DNA of 7,247 bases from contig JANQUX010000173.1 of assembly GCA_030730545.1 (NCBI GenBank), positions 1 to 7,247 on the forward strand, read 5' to 3'. The notes below the pieces were generated by a model. That model was not told the origin of the DNA. It saw only the letters and a list, made by a program, of their open reading frames with translations, and searched no databases. The stretch is from Maribacter sp. Its GTDB lineage: Bacteria > Bacteroidota > Bacteroidia > Flavobacteriales > Flavobacteriaceae. The translations under genes and the position numbers were made by a program. This document shows, in pieces, positions 1 through 5,368 of the stretch (positions are counted from its first letter, which is position 1; every line of letters begins with the position of its first letter).

Positions 1-255
1 GGTGTAGGCCTGTATCGCTTTTTTCATCATTCATTGAATCCTTACTTTGTGGTACCTGGCGCAATTCTATTTATGATCGCCAGTACCTATTTAGCATTAA
101 AATATGAAGACCATAAAGCGGAATTAAAAGTAAACGTACGTTCAATTTTATCGTCTACAAGAATATACTTAGAGCAATTTGCAATTATCGCTTTTGAAGT
201 TTTAAGAACGGTAACAGAGAAAGTTTTACGTGTTTTAGGTTTAATTAAAAACTAG
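1..255 (+). CDS. C-terminal end of an unidentified protein with a hydrophobic segment (5' partial)
   Basis: The frame is open from base 1 to the TAG at 253-255, giving 84 residues with no stop before them, so the gene almost certainly begins outside the window. A TTG at 34 could be read as a start, but nothing favours it over read-through from upstream. The visible part starts GVGLYRFFHHSLNPYF, then has one hydrophobic stretch (about residues 17-34, VVPGAILFMIASTYLALK) that could be a membrane helix. A charged stretch (YEDHKAEL) follows, then an amphipathic, basic helical tail ending GLIKN. I do not recognise the family; a membrane-anchored enzyme such as a glycosyltransferase is possible but unsupported. 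The gene converges on lpdA, and both end at the hairpin at 277-305. That the frame is coding is fairly safe; its function is unknown. Confidence 0.6.
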   Translation, partial: GVGLYRFFHHSLNPYFVVPGAILFMIASTYLALKYEDHKAELKVNVRSILSSTRIYLEQFAIIAFEVLRTVTEKVLRVLGLIKN

Positions 256-276
256 ATTCACAAAGTATCAAAAAAC

Positions 277-305
277 AAAAAGGCAGCCAATTGGCTGCCT
301 TTTTT
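277..305. terminator. Bidirectional intrinsic terminator between convergent genes
   Basis: AGGCAGCCAATTGGCTGCCT (281-300) is a perfect 20-bp palindrome, flanked by an A-run on the left (277-280) and a T-run on the right (301-305). Read on either strand it gives a GC-rich stem followed by a U-tract. It lies 22 bp after the stop of the leftmost plus-strand gene and 24 bp after the stop of lpdA on the minus strand, so it can end both transcripts. Confidence 0.9.
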
Positions 306-328
306 ATTTCTAAACTATTCTAGACTAT

Positions 329-1735
329 TTAAACATGCAATGCACGATCATCTGTAGCCGCTAACGCCGCTTCTTTAACCGCTTCTGCATATGTTGGGTG
401 AGCATGGCTCATTCTAGAGATATCTTCAGCAGACGCTCTAAACTCCATCGCAGTTACTGCTTCAGCAATTAAATCGGCACAACGTGCACCGATCATATGC
501 ACACCTAATACTTCATCGGTCTTTTTATCGGCAAGAATCTTTACAAACCCATCGATATCCATACTAGCTCTAGCACGACCTAACGCACGCATAGGAAATT
601 GACCTACTTTATACTCCACTCCTGCTTCCTTCAGTTCTTCTTCTGTTTTACCAACAGCAGCAACCTCTGGCCATGTATATACTACACCAGGTATTAAGTT
701 ATAATCGATATGTGGTTTTTGACCTGCTAATATCTCAGCAACCAAAGTACCTTCTTCTTCAGCTTTGTGAGCTAACATGGCACCTTTAATAACATCGCCA
801 ATAGCGTAAATGTTATCGGCACTTGTTTTCAAATGCTCATCAACAATTACTTTACCTCTATCGTCAAGTTTTACACCTGCAGCATCAGCATTCAATCCGT
901 CGGTATATGGTTTTCTACCTACGGCAACCAAACAATAATCACCTTCAAAAACAACCTCTTGACCTTTTTTATCGTCAGCCTTAATAATTACCTGATCACC
1001 ATTTCTTTCAACCGACTTCACTTTGTGCGATAATGCAAATTTTACTTTTTGCTTTTTCATCACCTTCGTCAACTCTTTCGAAAGCGCAGCATCCATACCA
1101 GGTATAATGCGATCCATGTATTCAACTACAGTAACTTCTGCACCAAGTCTTTTGTAAACCTGACCTAATTCAAGACCAATTACACCACCACCAATAACTA
1201 TCATGTGTTTTGGTATTTCTTTAAGCTTTAAAGCTTCTGTAGAAGTAATTACTCTTTCTTTATCTAATTTTATAAAAGGTAAAGTAGATGGTTTAGAACC
1301 TGTAGCGATAATAATATTTTTTGCTTCAATTTCTTCTGTTTTATCGTCGTTCTTTTTGATATTGATATGCGTAGCATCTTTAAAGCTACCAATACCTTCA
1401 TAAACGGTAATTTTATTTTTATCCATCAAGAATTCAATTCCCTTGGTGGTCTGATCTACAACGCCTTGTTTGCGTGCAATCATTTTCTCTAAATTCACTT
1501 TAATCTCACCAGGAATTTCAATACCATGCTCTTCAAAATGCTTGGTAGCATCTTCATAATGATGAGAAGAATCTAACATCGCCTTAGAAGGAATACAACC
1601 AACATTTAAACACGTACCACCCAAAGTGGAATATTTTTCAATTATTGCGGTTTTCATTCCTAGTTGTGCACAACGTATCGCTGCTACGTATCCTCCAGGT
1701 CCTGAGCCTATAATGGCTACATCATATTGATCCAT
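329..1735 (-). CDS. lpdA: Dihydrolipoamide dehydrogenase (E3)
   Basis: This FAD- and NAD-dependent flavoenzyme reoxidises dihydrolipoamide on the E2 subunits of 2-oxoacid dehydrogenase complexes and on the glycine cleavage H protein, in the cytosol. The 468 residues match the usual E3 length. Visible in order: the FAD dinucleotide fold GSGPGG (11-16); the redox-active pair in GGTCLNVGCIPSK (C42, C47); ATGSKP (145-149); the NAD-binding GGGVIG (182-187) followed by an acidic strand end (VVE, E205); the second FAD contact AIGD (311-314); and the C-terminal dimerisation domain with HAHPTYAE, whose H446 and E451 form the catalytic dyad. The ATG at 1733-1735 sits directly before the FAD-binding strand and is preceded by an A/T-rich leader without a Shine-Dalgarno sequence. 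No E1 or E2 gene is next to it, so the product probably serves several complexes. Its upstream neighbour is an Lrp-type regulator 48 bp away, but a separate promoter seems present at 1761-1768. Confidence 0.97.
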   Translation of the reverse strand: MDQYDVAIIGSGPGGYVAAIRCAQLGMKTAIIEKYSTLGGTCLNVGCIPSKAMLDSSHHYEDATKHFEEHGIEIPGEIKVNLEKMIARKQGVVDQTTKGIEFLMDKNKITVYEGIGSFKDATHINIKKNDDKTEEIEAKNIIIATGSKPSTLPFIKLDKERVITSTEALKLKEIPKHMIVIGGGVIGLELGQVYKRLGAEVTVVEYMDRIIPGMDAALSKELTKVMKKQKVKFALSHKVKSVERNGDQVIIKADDKKGQEVVFEGDYCLVAVGRKPYTDGLNADAAGVKLDDRGKVIVDEHLKTSADNIYAIGDVIKGAMLAHKAEEEGTLVAEILAGQKPHIDYNLIPGVVYTWPEVAAVGKTEEELKEAGVEYKVGQFPMRALGRARASMDIDGFVKILADKKTDEVLGVHMIGARCADLIAEAVTAMEFRASAEDISRMSHAHPTYAEAVKEAALAATDDRALHV

Positions 1736-1760
1736 AAAATATTTGTTTTCTAATGTCTTA

Positions 1761-1768
1761 CAAAATTA
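1761..1768 (-). promoter_or_regulatory. Candidate -7 promoter element of lpdA
   Basis: The minus strand reads TAATTTTG here, a full match to the Bacteroidota -7 consensus TAnnTTTG, 25 bp before the lpdA ATG. No TTG is present at the expected -33 position; CTTT is found there instead, about 17 bases upstream of the octamer. The predicted leader is about 20 nt. The identical octamer lies upstream of the peroxiredoxin gene. This is a consensus match only. Confidence 0.45.
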
Positions 1769-1778
1769 ATACTATTTT

Positions 1779-1788
1779 TAGTTTTAAA
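1779..1788 (+). repeat. TAGTTTTAAA copy 1 (upstream of lpdA)
   Basis: A 10-mer identical to the two in the lrp/PLP-enzyme control region. This one overlaps the stop codon of the Lrp-type gene and covers the -33 side of the candidate lpdA promoter. It is a possible regulator-binding half-site; no binding evidence is available. Confidence 0.35.
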
Positions 1789-2242
1789 GGGGTATAGCCG
1801 TAGAATGCTTTACCTCTTTTATGGTAAAAGAGCTTTGAGTACTACCGATATGATTCATAGCCGTTAATTTATTGACCATAAAATTTCGATACGCCTCCAT
1901 ATCTTGAACGTGTATTTTTAAAAGGTAATCGTAATCGCCACTTAAATGATGACATTCTACCACTTCTTGTAAACGCATAACCTGAGCTTCAAATTGTGCA
2001 ATATTATCCTTCACATGCTGTACCAATTTAACATGGCAAAAAACAGTGAAATTTCTATCAACTACTGCCTTATCTACCAAGGCCACATAACTTCTTATAG
2101 CCCCTATTCTCTCCAACCTTTTTATACGCTCGTAAATCGCGGTTGTTGAAAGGCCTAATTTCAAAGCATATTCTTTGGTAGTTTTCTTACTATCTGCTTG
2201 CAAAAGTTCTAAAAGACTATTGTCGGTTTGATCTAGCTTCAT
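1784..2242 (-). CDS. Lrp/AsnC-family transcriptional regulator
   Basis: This small DNA-binding regulator should respond to an amino acid or related ligand. The 152 residues fit the family. The N-terminal winged helix-turn-helix spans about residues 3-52, beginning LDQTDNSLLELLQ; its recognition region is around GLSTTAIYERIKRLERIGAI (30-49). The RAM effector-binding/oligomerisation domain follows at about 65-146 and contains the characteristic SGDYDYLLKI (101-110), part of the ligand-binding loop in Lrp/AsnC proteins. The ATG at 2240-2242 gives the standard N-terminus for the family. The gene diverges from the PLP-dependent Cys/Met enzyme across a 150-bp shared control region, an arrangement in which Lrp-type proteins often control the neighbouring catabolic gene. 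It lies upstream of lpdA in the same direction. Which amino acid it senses cannot be read from the sequence; a sulfur or branched-chain amino acid is a guess from context. Confidence 0.93.
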   Translation of the reverse strand: MKLDQTDNSLLELLQADSKKTTKEYALKLGLSTTAIYERIKRLERIGAIRSYVALVDKAVVDRNFTVFCHVKLVQHVKDNIAQFEAQVMRLQEVVECHHLSGDYDYLLKIHVQDMEAYRNFMVNKLTAMNHIGSTQSSFTIKEVKHSTAIPL

Positions 2243-2301
2243 AGTGATTGTAATTCTTATTAATCCAACTAATTTAAGAAAATACAGATTAAAATTCTAA
2301 A

Positions 2302-2324
2302 TAGTTTTAAATATTAGTTTTAAA
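2302..2324 (+). promoter_or_regulatory. Tandem TAGTTTTAAA pair in the divergent promoter region (candidate operator)
   Basis: TAGTTTTAAA occurs at 2302-2311 and again at 2315-2324, a 13-bp period, in the 150-bp space between the divergent Lrp-type gene and the PLP enzyme. A third exact copy lies at 1779-1788 before lpdA. I did not find the 10-mer elsewhere in the window by eye. Lrp-type regulators bind degenerate AT-rich sites in arrays phased along one DNA face; a 13-bp period is longer than one helical turn, so the phasing argument is imperfect. Confidence 0.4.
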
Positions 2325-2345
2325 ATCTAATTAAAGAAGTTCATC

Positions 2346-2376
2346 TTGACAAATATACTATCAAACGCTATTTTTA
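2346..2376 (+). promoter_or_regulatory. Candidate promoter of the PLP-dependent Cys/Met enzyme
   Basis: TTG at 2346-2348 (within CTTGAC) is followed, after a 20-base spacer, by TATTTTTA at 2369-2376. This matches the Bacteroidota -33 TTG and -7 TAnnTTTG pair except for the final base. Transcription would start around 2383, leaving a leader of only about 10 nt before the ATG at 2393. It lies downstream of the tandem 10-mers, which would suit control from an upstream operator. The assignment rests on consensus and spacing alone. Confidence 0.4.
2350..2357 (-). promoter_or_regulatory. Candidate -7 element of the Lrp-type regulator gene
   Basis: The minus strand reads TATATTTG, a full match to TAnnTTTG, about 107 bp before the regulator's ATG. 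No convincing TTG lies 19-20 bases upstream. If it is used, the leader would be about 100 nt and would include the tandem TAGTTTTAAA copies, placing the candidate operator inside the transcribed region and allowing autoregulation. Chance occurrence in such AT-rich DNA is quite possible. Confidence 0.3.
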
Positions 2377-2392
2377 CTTAAAATAATCTCTC

Positions 2393-3613
2393 ATGAGCCA
2401 AAAGAACAGCAACGACTTACAAGATTTACAATATTTCGGAGAATATGGCGGGGTAAATCCTTCTATATCCGATTCATCGACCTATACCTTTATATCGGCA
2501 AAAACAATGTTCGATACCTTTGAAGGTAATACCGAAGGTTGTTATTTGTACAGCAGACATTCTTCGCCATCAAATTTATATTTAGGCGAGGCATTAGCCG
2601 CGCTAGAAGGTACAGAAAGTGCAAATGTAACCGCTAGCGGCATGGGTGCTATTACAGCTGTTATTTTACAATTATGTAATGCGGGCGACCATATTATTAG
2701 CAGTAGAACTATTTATGGTGGTACGTATGCATTCATGAAGAATTTTTTGATCAAATTCGGAATCAAAACTACCTTTTTAGACATTACCGATCTTGATGCC
2801 GTAGCGAAAGCGATTACACCAAAGACCAAAATGATCTATTGTGAGAGTGTAAGTAATCCGCTTTTAGAGGTAGCAGATATCTCAGCACTATCACGTATCG
2901 CAAAGAAAAATGAATTACCGTTGATTGTTGACAATACCTTTTCTCCATTAACCGTGTCGCCTGCTAAATTAGGTGCAGATATCGTTATTCATAGCCTTAC
3001 CAAATTCATAAACGGAACCAGCGACTGTGTTGCGGGTGTTGTTTGTGGCACAACAGAATTCTGTCTTAGTCTTAAAGATGTAAATAATGGTGCAGGTATG
3101 CTCTTAGGAAGCACTCTTGACAGCATGCGTGCAGCTTCAATTCTAAAGAACATGCGCACACTTCATATTCGTATGAAAAAACACAGTGAAAATGCGCAGT
3201 ATTTAGCCGAGAATTTCGAGAAAGACGGATTAAGAGTTGTCTACCCAGGACTCCCTTCTCACCCAGGACATTTAATTATGGAAGATCAAATGAATCCGGA
3301 ATACGGATATGGCGGATTAATAACCATGGATGTAGGTACCCTTGAGAATGCCAATGCATTGATGGAATTAATGCAGGAGAGAAAATTAGGTTATTTAGCT
3401 GTTAGCCTTGGGTTTTATAAAACATTGTTCAGCGCACCCGGAAGCTCTACTTCATCAGAAATTCCGCTAGAAGAACAAGAAGAAATGGGACTTGGAAATG
3501 GATTAATTCGATTTTCAATTGGTTTGGATGATGACATTCAAAGAACCTATACATTAATGAAGAAATGCCTGACAGACCTTAATATACTGGATGTCAAAAG
3601 CATAAAAGCCTAA
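2393..3613 (+). CDS. PLP-dependent Cys/Met-metabolism enzyme (methionine gamma-lyase/cystathionine gamma-lyase type)
   Basis: Member of the trans-sulfuration (Cys_Met_Meta_PP) fold-type I PLP enzymes: cytosolic tetramers that eliminate or replace the gamma substituent of methionine, homocysteine or cystathionine. The 406 residues are near the family norm. Visible landmarks: YSR (53-55), which supplies cofactor-phosphate contacts to the partner subunit; ASGMGAI (81-87), the phosphate-binding turn; Y108 in IYGGTY, stacking on the PLP ring; VDNTF with D180 at the pyridine nitrogen; SLTKF with K204 as the Schiff-base lysine; and R373 in LIRFSIGLDD, the substrate carboxylate anchor. Deviations: the usual GNPT/NPT after YSR is replaced by SSPS, and position 110, cysteine in well-studied methionine gamma-lyases, is glycine. 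The substrate is therefore uncertain; gamma-lyase, beta-lyase or gamma-synthase activity are all possible. It is divergent from an Lrp-type regulator and followed by an NhaC-type transporter, which favours amino-acid catabolism. The ATG at 2393 follows an A/T-rich leader. Confidence 0.9.
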   Translation: MSQKNSNDLQDLQYFGEYGGVNPSISDSSTYTFISAKTMFDTFEGNTEGCYLYSRHSSPSNLYLGEALAALEGTESANVTASGMGAITAVILQLCNAGDHIISSRTIYGGTYAFMKNFLIKFGIKTTFLDITDLDAVAKAITPKTKMIYCESVSNPLLEVADISALSRIAKKNELPLIVDNTFSPLTVSPAKLGADIVIHSLTKFINGTSDCVAGVVCGTTEFCLSLKDVNNGAGMLLGSTLDSMRAASILKNMRTLHIRMKKHSENAQYLAENFEKDGLRVVYPGLPSHPGHLIMEDQMNPEYGYGGLITMDVGTLENANALMELMQERKLGYLAVSLGFYKTLFSAPGSSTSSEIPLEEQEEMGLGNGLIRFSIGLDDDIQRTYTLMKKCLTDLNILDVKSIKA

Positions 3614-3629
3614 ATTTTCAATAATAAAA

Positions 3630-3688
3630 TGAGTTTGCACAACCGTTACAGAAATCGTAATATTACGTAGAAACCAAACTCACTTTTT
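3630..3688 (+). promoter_or_regulatory. Nested inverted repeats ending at the nhaC start codon (terminator or leader control element)
   Basis: TGAGTTTG (3630-3637) is complementary to CAAACTCA (3675-3682). After one mismatch the flanking A's at 3626-3628 can also pair with the T's at 3684-3686. Inside the 37-nt loop is a 12-bp perfect palindrome, CGTAATATTACG (3656-3667). The right arm runs into CTTTTT, and the next base is the A of the nhaC ATG (3689). It could end the transcript of the PLP enzyme, attenuate read-through into nhaC, or mask the nhaC start. The long interrupted loop is not typical of a simple intrinsic terminator. No known riboswitch class was recognised. Confidence 0.4.
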
Positions 3689-5155
3689 ATGTCAGACCAT
3701 AGCACCAACGAACACAGGGAAAACGAGCATATTGTAGCTAACAAGGAACTTAATCTATTAGAAGCGCTTATTCCCGTGGTACTTTTAATGGCGATGTTGG
3801 CCTATAATATATTCTTTGCAGATGGCGAGTGGTTCGGTGAATACTCTAATCAAATAATTTTGTTAGTTGGCGGGGTATTTGCAGCAATTGTTGGCTTTCT
3901 AAACAAGACAACATTTACGACAATGGTCACAGAAATTTACGAGAACCTTAAAAGTGTTTTTGTTCCTATTATGATTTTGTTTCTTGTTGGTGCTTTAGCT
4001 GGTACATGGTTAGTAAGTGGCATAATACCCGCAATGGTTTATTACGGATTAAAAGTATTGAGTCCGTCAATATTTTTACCTGCATCGATAGTTATCGCAG
4101 CTATTATATCTATTGCCACAGGTAGTTCTTGGACAACCTCTGCAACAGTAGGTATTGCACTAGTAGGTATAGGTACTGCTTTAGGCATACCAACAGGTAT
4201 GATAGCAGGTGCCGTTATTTCAGGAGCTTATTTCGGTGATAAAATGTCGCCTTTAAGCGACACTACTAATTTAGCCCCGGCAATGGCAGGTACAAATTTG
4301 TTTACGCATATTAAATATATGTTCTACACCACGGGTCCAACAATTTTAATAACGATTATAGCGTTTTCAATTATCAGTTTAAATATAGATACTACCGGTA
4401 ATGCAGATGTAACCGGATTATTAGACACTATTGCCCAAACCTTTAATATTACACCATATTTATTTATAGTTCCGGTAGCGGTAATTGCGCTGATCTTACT
4501 TAAAACCAAGCCCTTAATTGCATTAGGAGCAGGAGTGGCACTAGCTGCCATATTCGCAATAATCTTTCAACCTGAAATTTTAGCAACCATTTCAGATTCA
4601 AACGTAAGTGCTATCATAAAATCCATATTAACAGACACCGCTATAGTAACCGATAACGAGAAGCTTAATGAGCTTTTTAGCTCTGGCGGAATGAACGGTA
4701 TGCTTTGGACGATTTATCTTATTTGCTGCGCTATGGTATTTGGCGGAATTATGGATGGTATCGGAGCATTATCGAGAATTACACAATCTTTACTTTCTGT
4801 TGCGAAAAGTGTCTTTGGTCTTTTTTCAAGTACTGTTCTTAGTTGTATAGGATTAAATGTTATTGCAAGTGATCAATATTTGGCTTTGGTAATACCCGGT
4901 AAAATGTTTAAAAAAGCATATCAAGATAGAGGTCTTGCTCCTGAAAATCTAAGTAGAACCTTAGAAGATTCCGGCACAGTTACCTCAGTATTAATACCTT
5001 GGAATACTTGTGGAGCCTACCAATCTGGAGTGCTAGGTGTTAGTGTGTCAGAATATTTTGTATTTGCCATATTTAACTGGTTAAGTCCTATCATGACATT
5101 GATATTTGCTGGCTTTAATATTAAAATTAGACAACTAGTAAAAAAAGAATCTTAA
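3689..5155 (+). CDS. nhaC: NhaC-family Na+/H+ antiporter-type transporter
   Basis: Polytopic inner-membrane carrier of the NhaC family, classically exchanging sodium for protons; some relatives move organic or amino acids. The protein has 488 residues, near the family norm. A hydrophilic, charged N-terminus (1-23) precedes about 11-12 hydrophobic segments, among them roughly 25-43, 55-70, 90-111, 129-143, 152-180, 217-232, 256-271, 277-293, 338-356, 375-393 and 455-475. Family signatures are clear: ATGSSWTTSATVGIA (143-157), SGAYFGDKMSPLSDTTNLA (178-196, with D184 and D191 likely in the transport path), and the C-terminal SRTLEDSGTVTSVLIPWNTCGAY (422-444). It lies 75 bp after the PLP enzyme on the same strand, with no other gene between. 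That suggests co-transcription, and possibly a role in amino-acid or sulfur-metabolite transport rather than plain sodium export. The ATG at 3689 immediately follows a T-run and has no Shine-Dalgarno sequence. Family is certain; substrate is not. Confidence 0.93.
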   Translation: MSDHSTNEHRENEHIVANKELNLLEALIPVVLLMAMLAYNIFFADGEWFGEYSNQIILLVGGVFAAIVGFLNKTTFTTMVTEIYENLKSVFVPIMILFLVGALAGTWLVSGIIPAMVYYGLKVLSPSIFLPASIVIAAIISIATGSSWTTSATVGIALVGIGTALGIPTGMIAGAVISGAYFGDKMSPLSDTTNLAPAMAGTNLFTHIKYMFYTTGPTILITIIAFSIISLNIDTTGNADVTGLLDTIAQTFNITPYLFIVPVAVIALILLKTKPLIALGAGVALAAIFAIIFQPEILATISDSNVSAIIKSILTDTAIVTDNEKLNELFSSGGMNGMLWTIYLICCAMVFGGIMDGIGALSRITQSLLSVAKSVFGLFSSTVLSCIGLNVIASDQYLALVIPGKMFKKAYQDRGLAPENLSRTLEDSGTVTSVLIPWNTCGAYQSGVLGVSVSEYFVFAIFNWLSPIMTLIFAGFNIKIRQLVKKES

Positions 5156-5170
5156 CCAAAGTTTCTTTTT
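5142..5170 (+). terminator. Probable A/U-rich terminator after nhaC
   Basis: AAAAAGAA (5142-5149) pairs with TTCTTTTT (5163-5170). After a T/T mismatch, CTT (5151-5153) pairs with AAG (5159-5161), leaving a 5-nt loop. The right arm doubles as the T-run. The hairpin begins inside the last nhaC codons. It is weaker than the other terminators here because the stem is almost all A/T. Confidence 0.45.
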
Positions 5171-5289
5171 ATGGACTTTTACGTCATAAACCTTGCAATC
5201 TGCTAAAAATAACCCGCAGAATTTAACCCTTTCACATTAAATCAGGGCTATTTCTTGCGCTATTCAAAATAGTTATTCTACCATTGAAA

Positions 5290-5304
5290 TTTCTAATTTA
5301 GAAA
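5290..5304. repeat. Short inverted repeat upstream of the peroxiredoxin promoter
   Basis: TTTCTA-ATT-TAGAAA is a perfect 6-3-6 inverted repeat, 24 bp before the candidate peroxiredoxin -7 octamer. It may be an operator or a small hairpin. The rest of the 213-bp gap between nhaC and the peroxiredoxin gene shows only weak pairings, such as TCTGC (5199-5203) with GCAGA (5216-5220), and no plausible gene. Confidence 0.25.
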
Positions 5305-5328
5305 GTCTTTTAACACGCCATCAAGTCT

Positions 5329-5336
5329 TAATTTTG
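5329..5336 (+). promoter_or_regulatory. Candidate -7 promoter element of the peroxiredoxin gene
   Basis: TAATTTTG is a full match to the Bacteroidota -7 consensus TAnnTTTG, 32 bp before the ATG. No TTG lies at -33; CTTTT (5307-5311) occupies that position. Transcription would begin at about 5343, inside the palindrome at 5338-5355. The same octamer precedes lpdA. Confidence 0.5.
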
Positions 5337-5337
5337 C

Positions 5338-5355
5338 TTTATAATTAATTATAAA
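5338..5355. promoter_or_regulatory. 18-bp palindrome in the peroxiredoxin leader (candidate PerR/Fur-type operator)
   Basis: TTTATAATTAATTATAAA is a perfect palindrome between the candidate -7 element and the start codon, the usual place for a repressor site. Its core is TTATAAT-TA-ATTATAA. The PerR box known from Bacillus is TTATAAT-N-ATTATAA, with the same half-sites but a one-base spacer. The extra base changes the half-site geometry, so PerR binding is conjectural. An AT-only palindrome can also arise by chance. Confidence 0.4.
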
Positions 5356-5368
5356 ACGAAAACTTATT

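Noticed and set aside
34..255. TTG at 34 as the true start of the leftmost gene
   Set aside because: The frame is already open from base 1 with protein-like sequence, so a gene entering from the left is more likely.
833..1403. Plus-strand open frames at 833-1033 and 1203-1403
   Set aside because: Both lie antisense within lpdA, whose protein motifs are complete. The translations have no recognisable domain and look like reverse-frame artefacts.
3614..3688. SAM-type riboswitch before nhaC
   Set aside because: The gap lies near a Cys/Met gene and is structured, but at 75 bases I could not match it to the conserved core of a known SAM riboswitch class. It is kept only as unclassified inverted repeats.
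4324..4551. Minus-strand open frame of 75 codons
   Set aside because: Antisense to the nhaC membrane segments. Its hydrophobic, Ala/Ile/Val-rich composition follows from complementing transmembrane codons.
5173..5205. Very short reading frame starting at an ATG after nhaC
   Set aside because: Only about a dozen codons before a stop, with no supporting start context. The region is better explained as the nhaC 3' flank.
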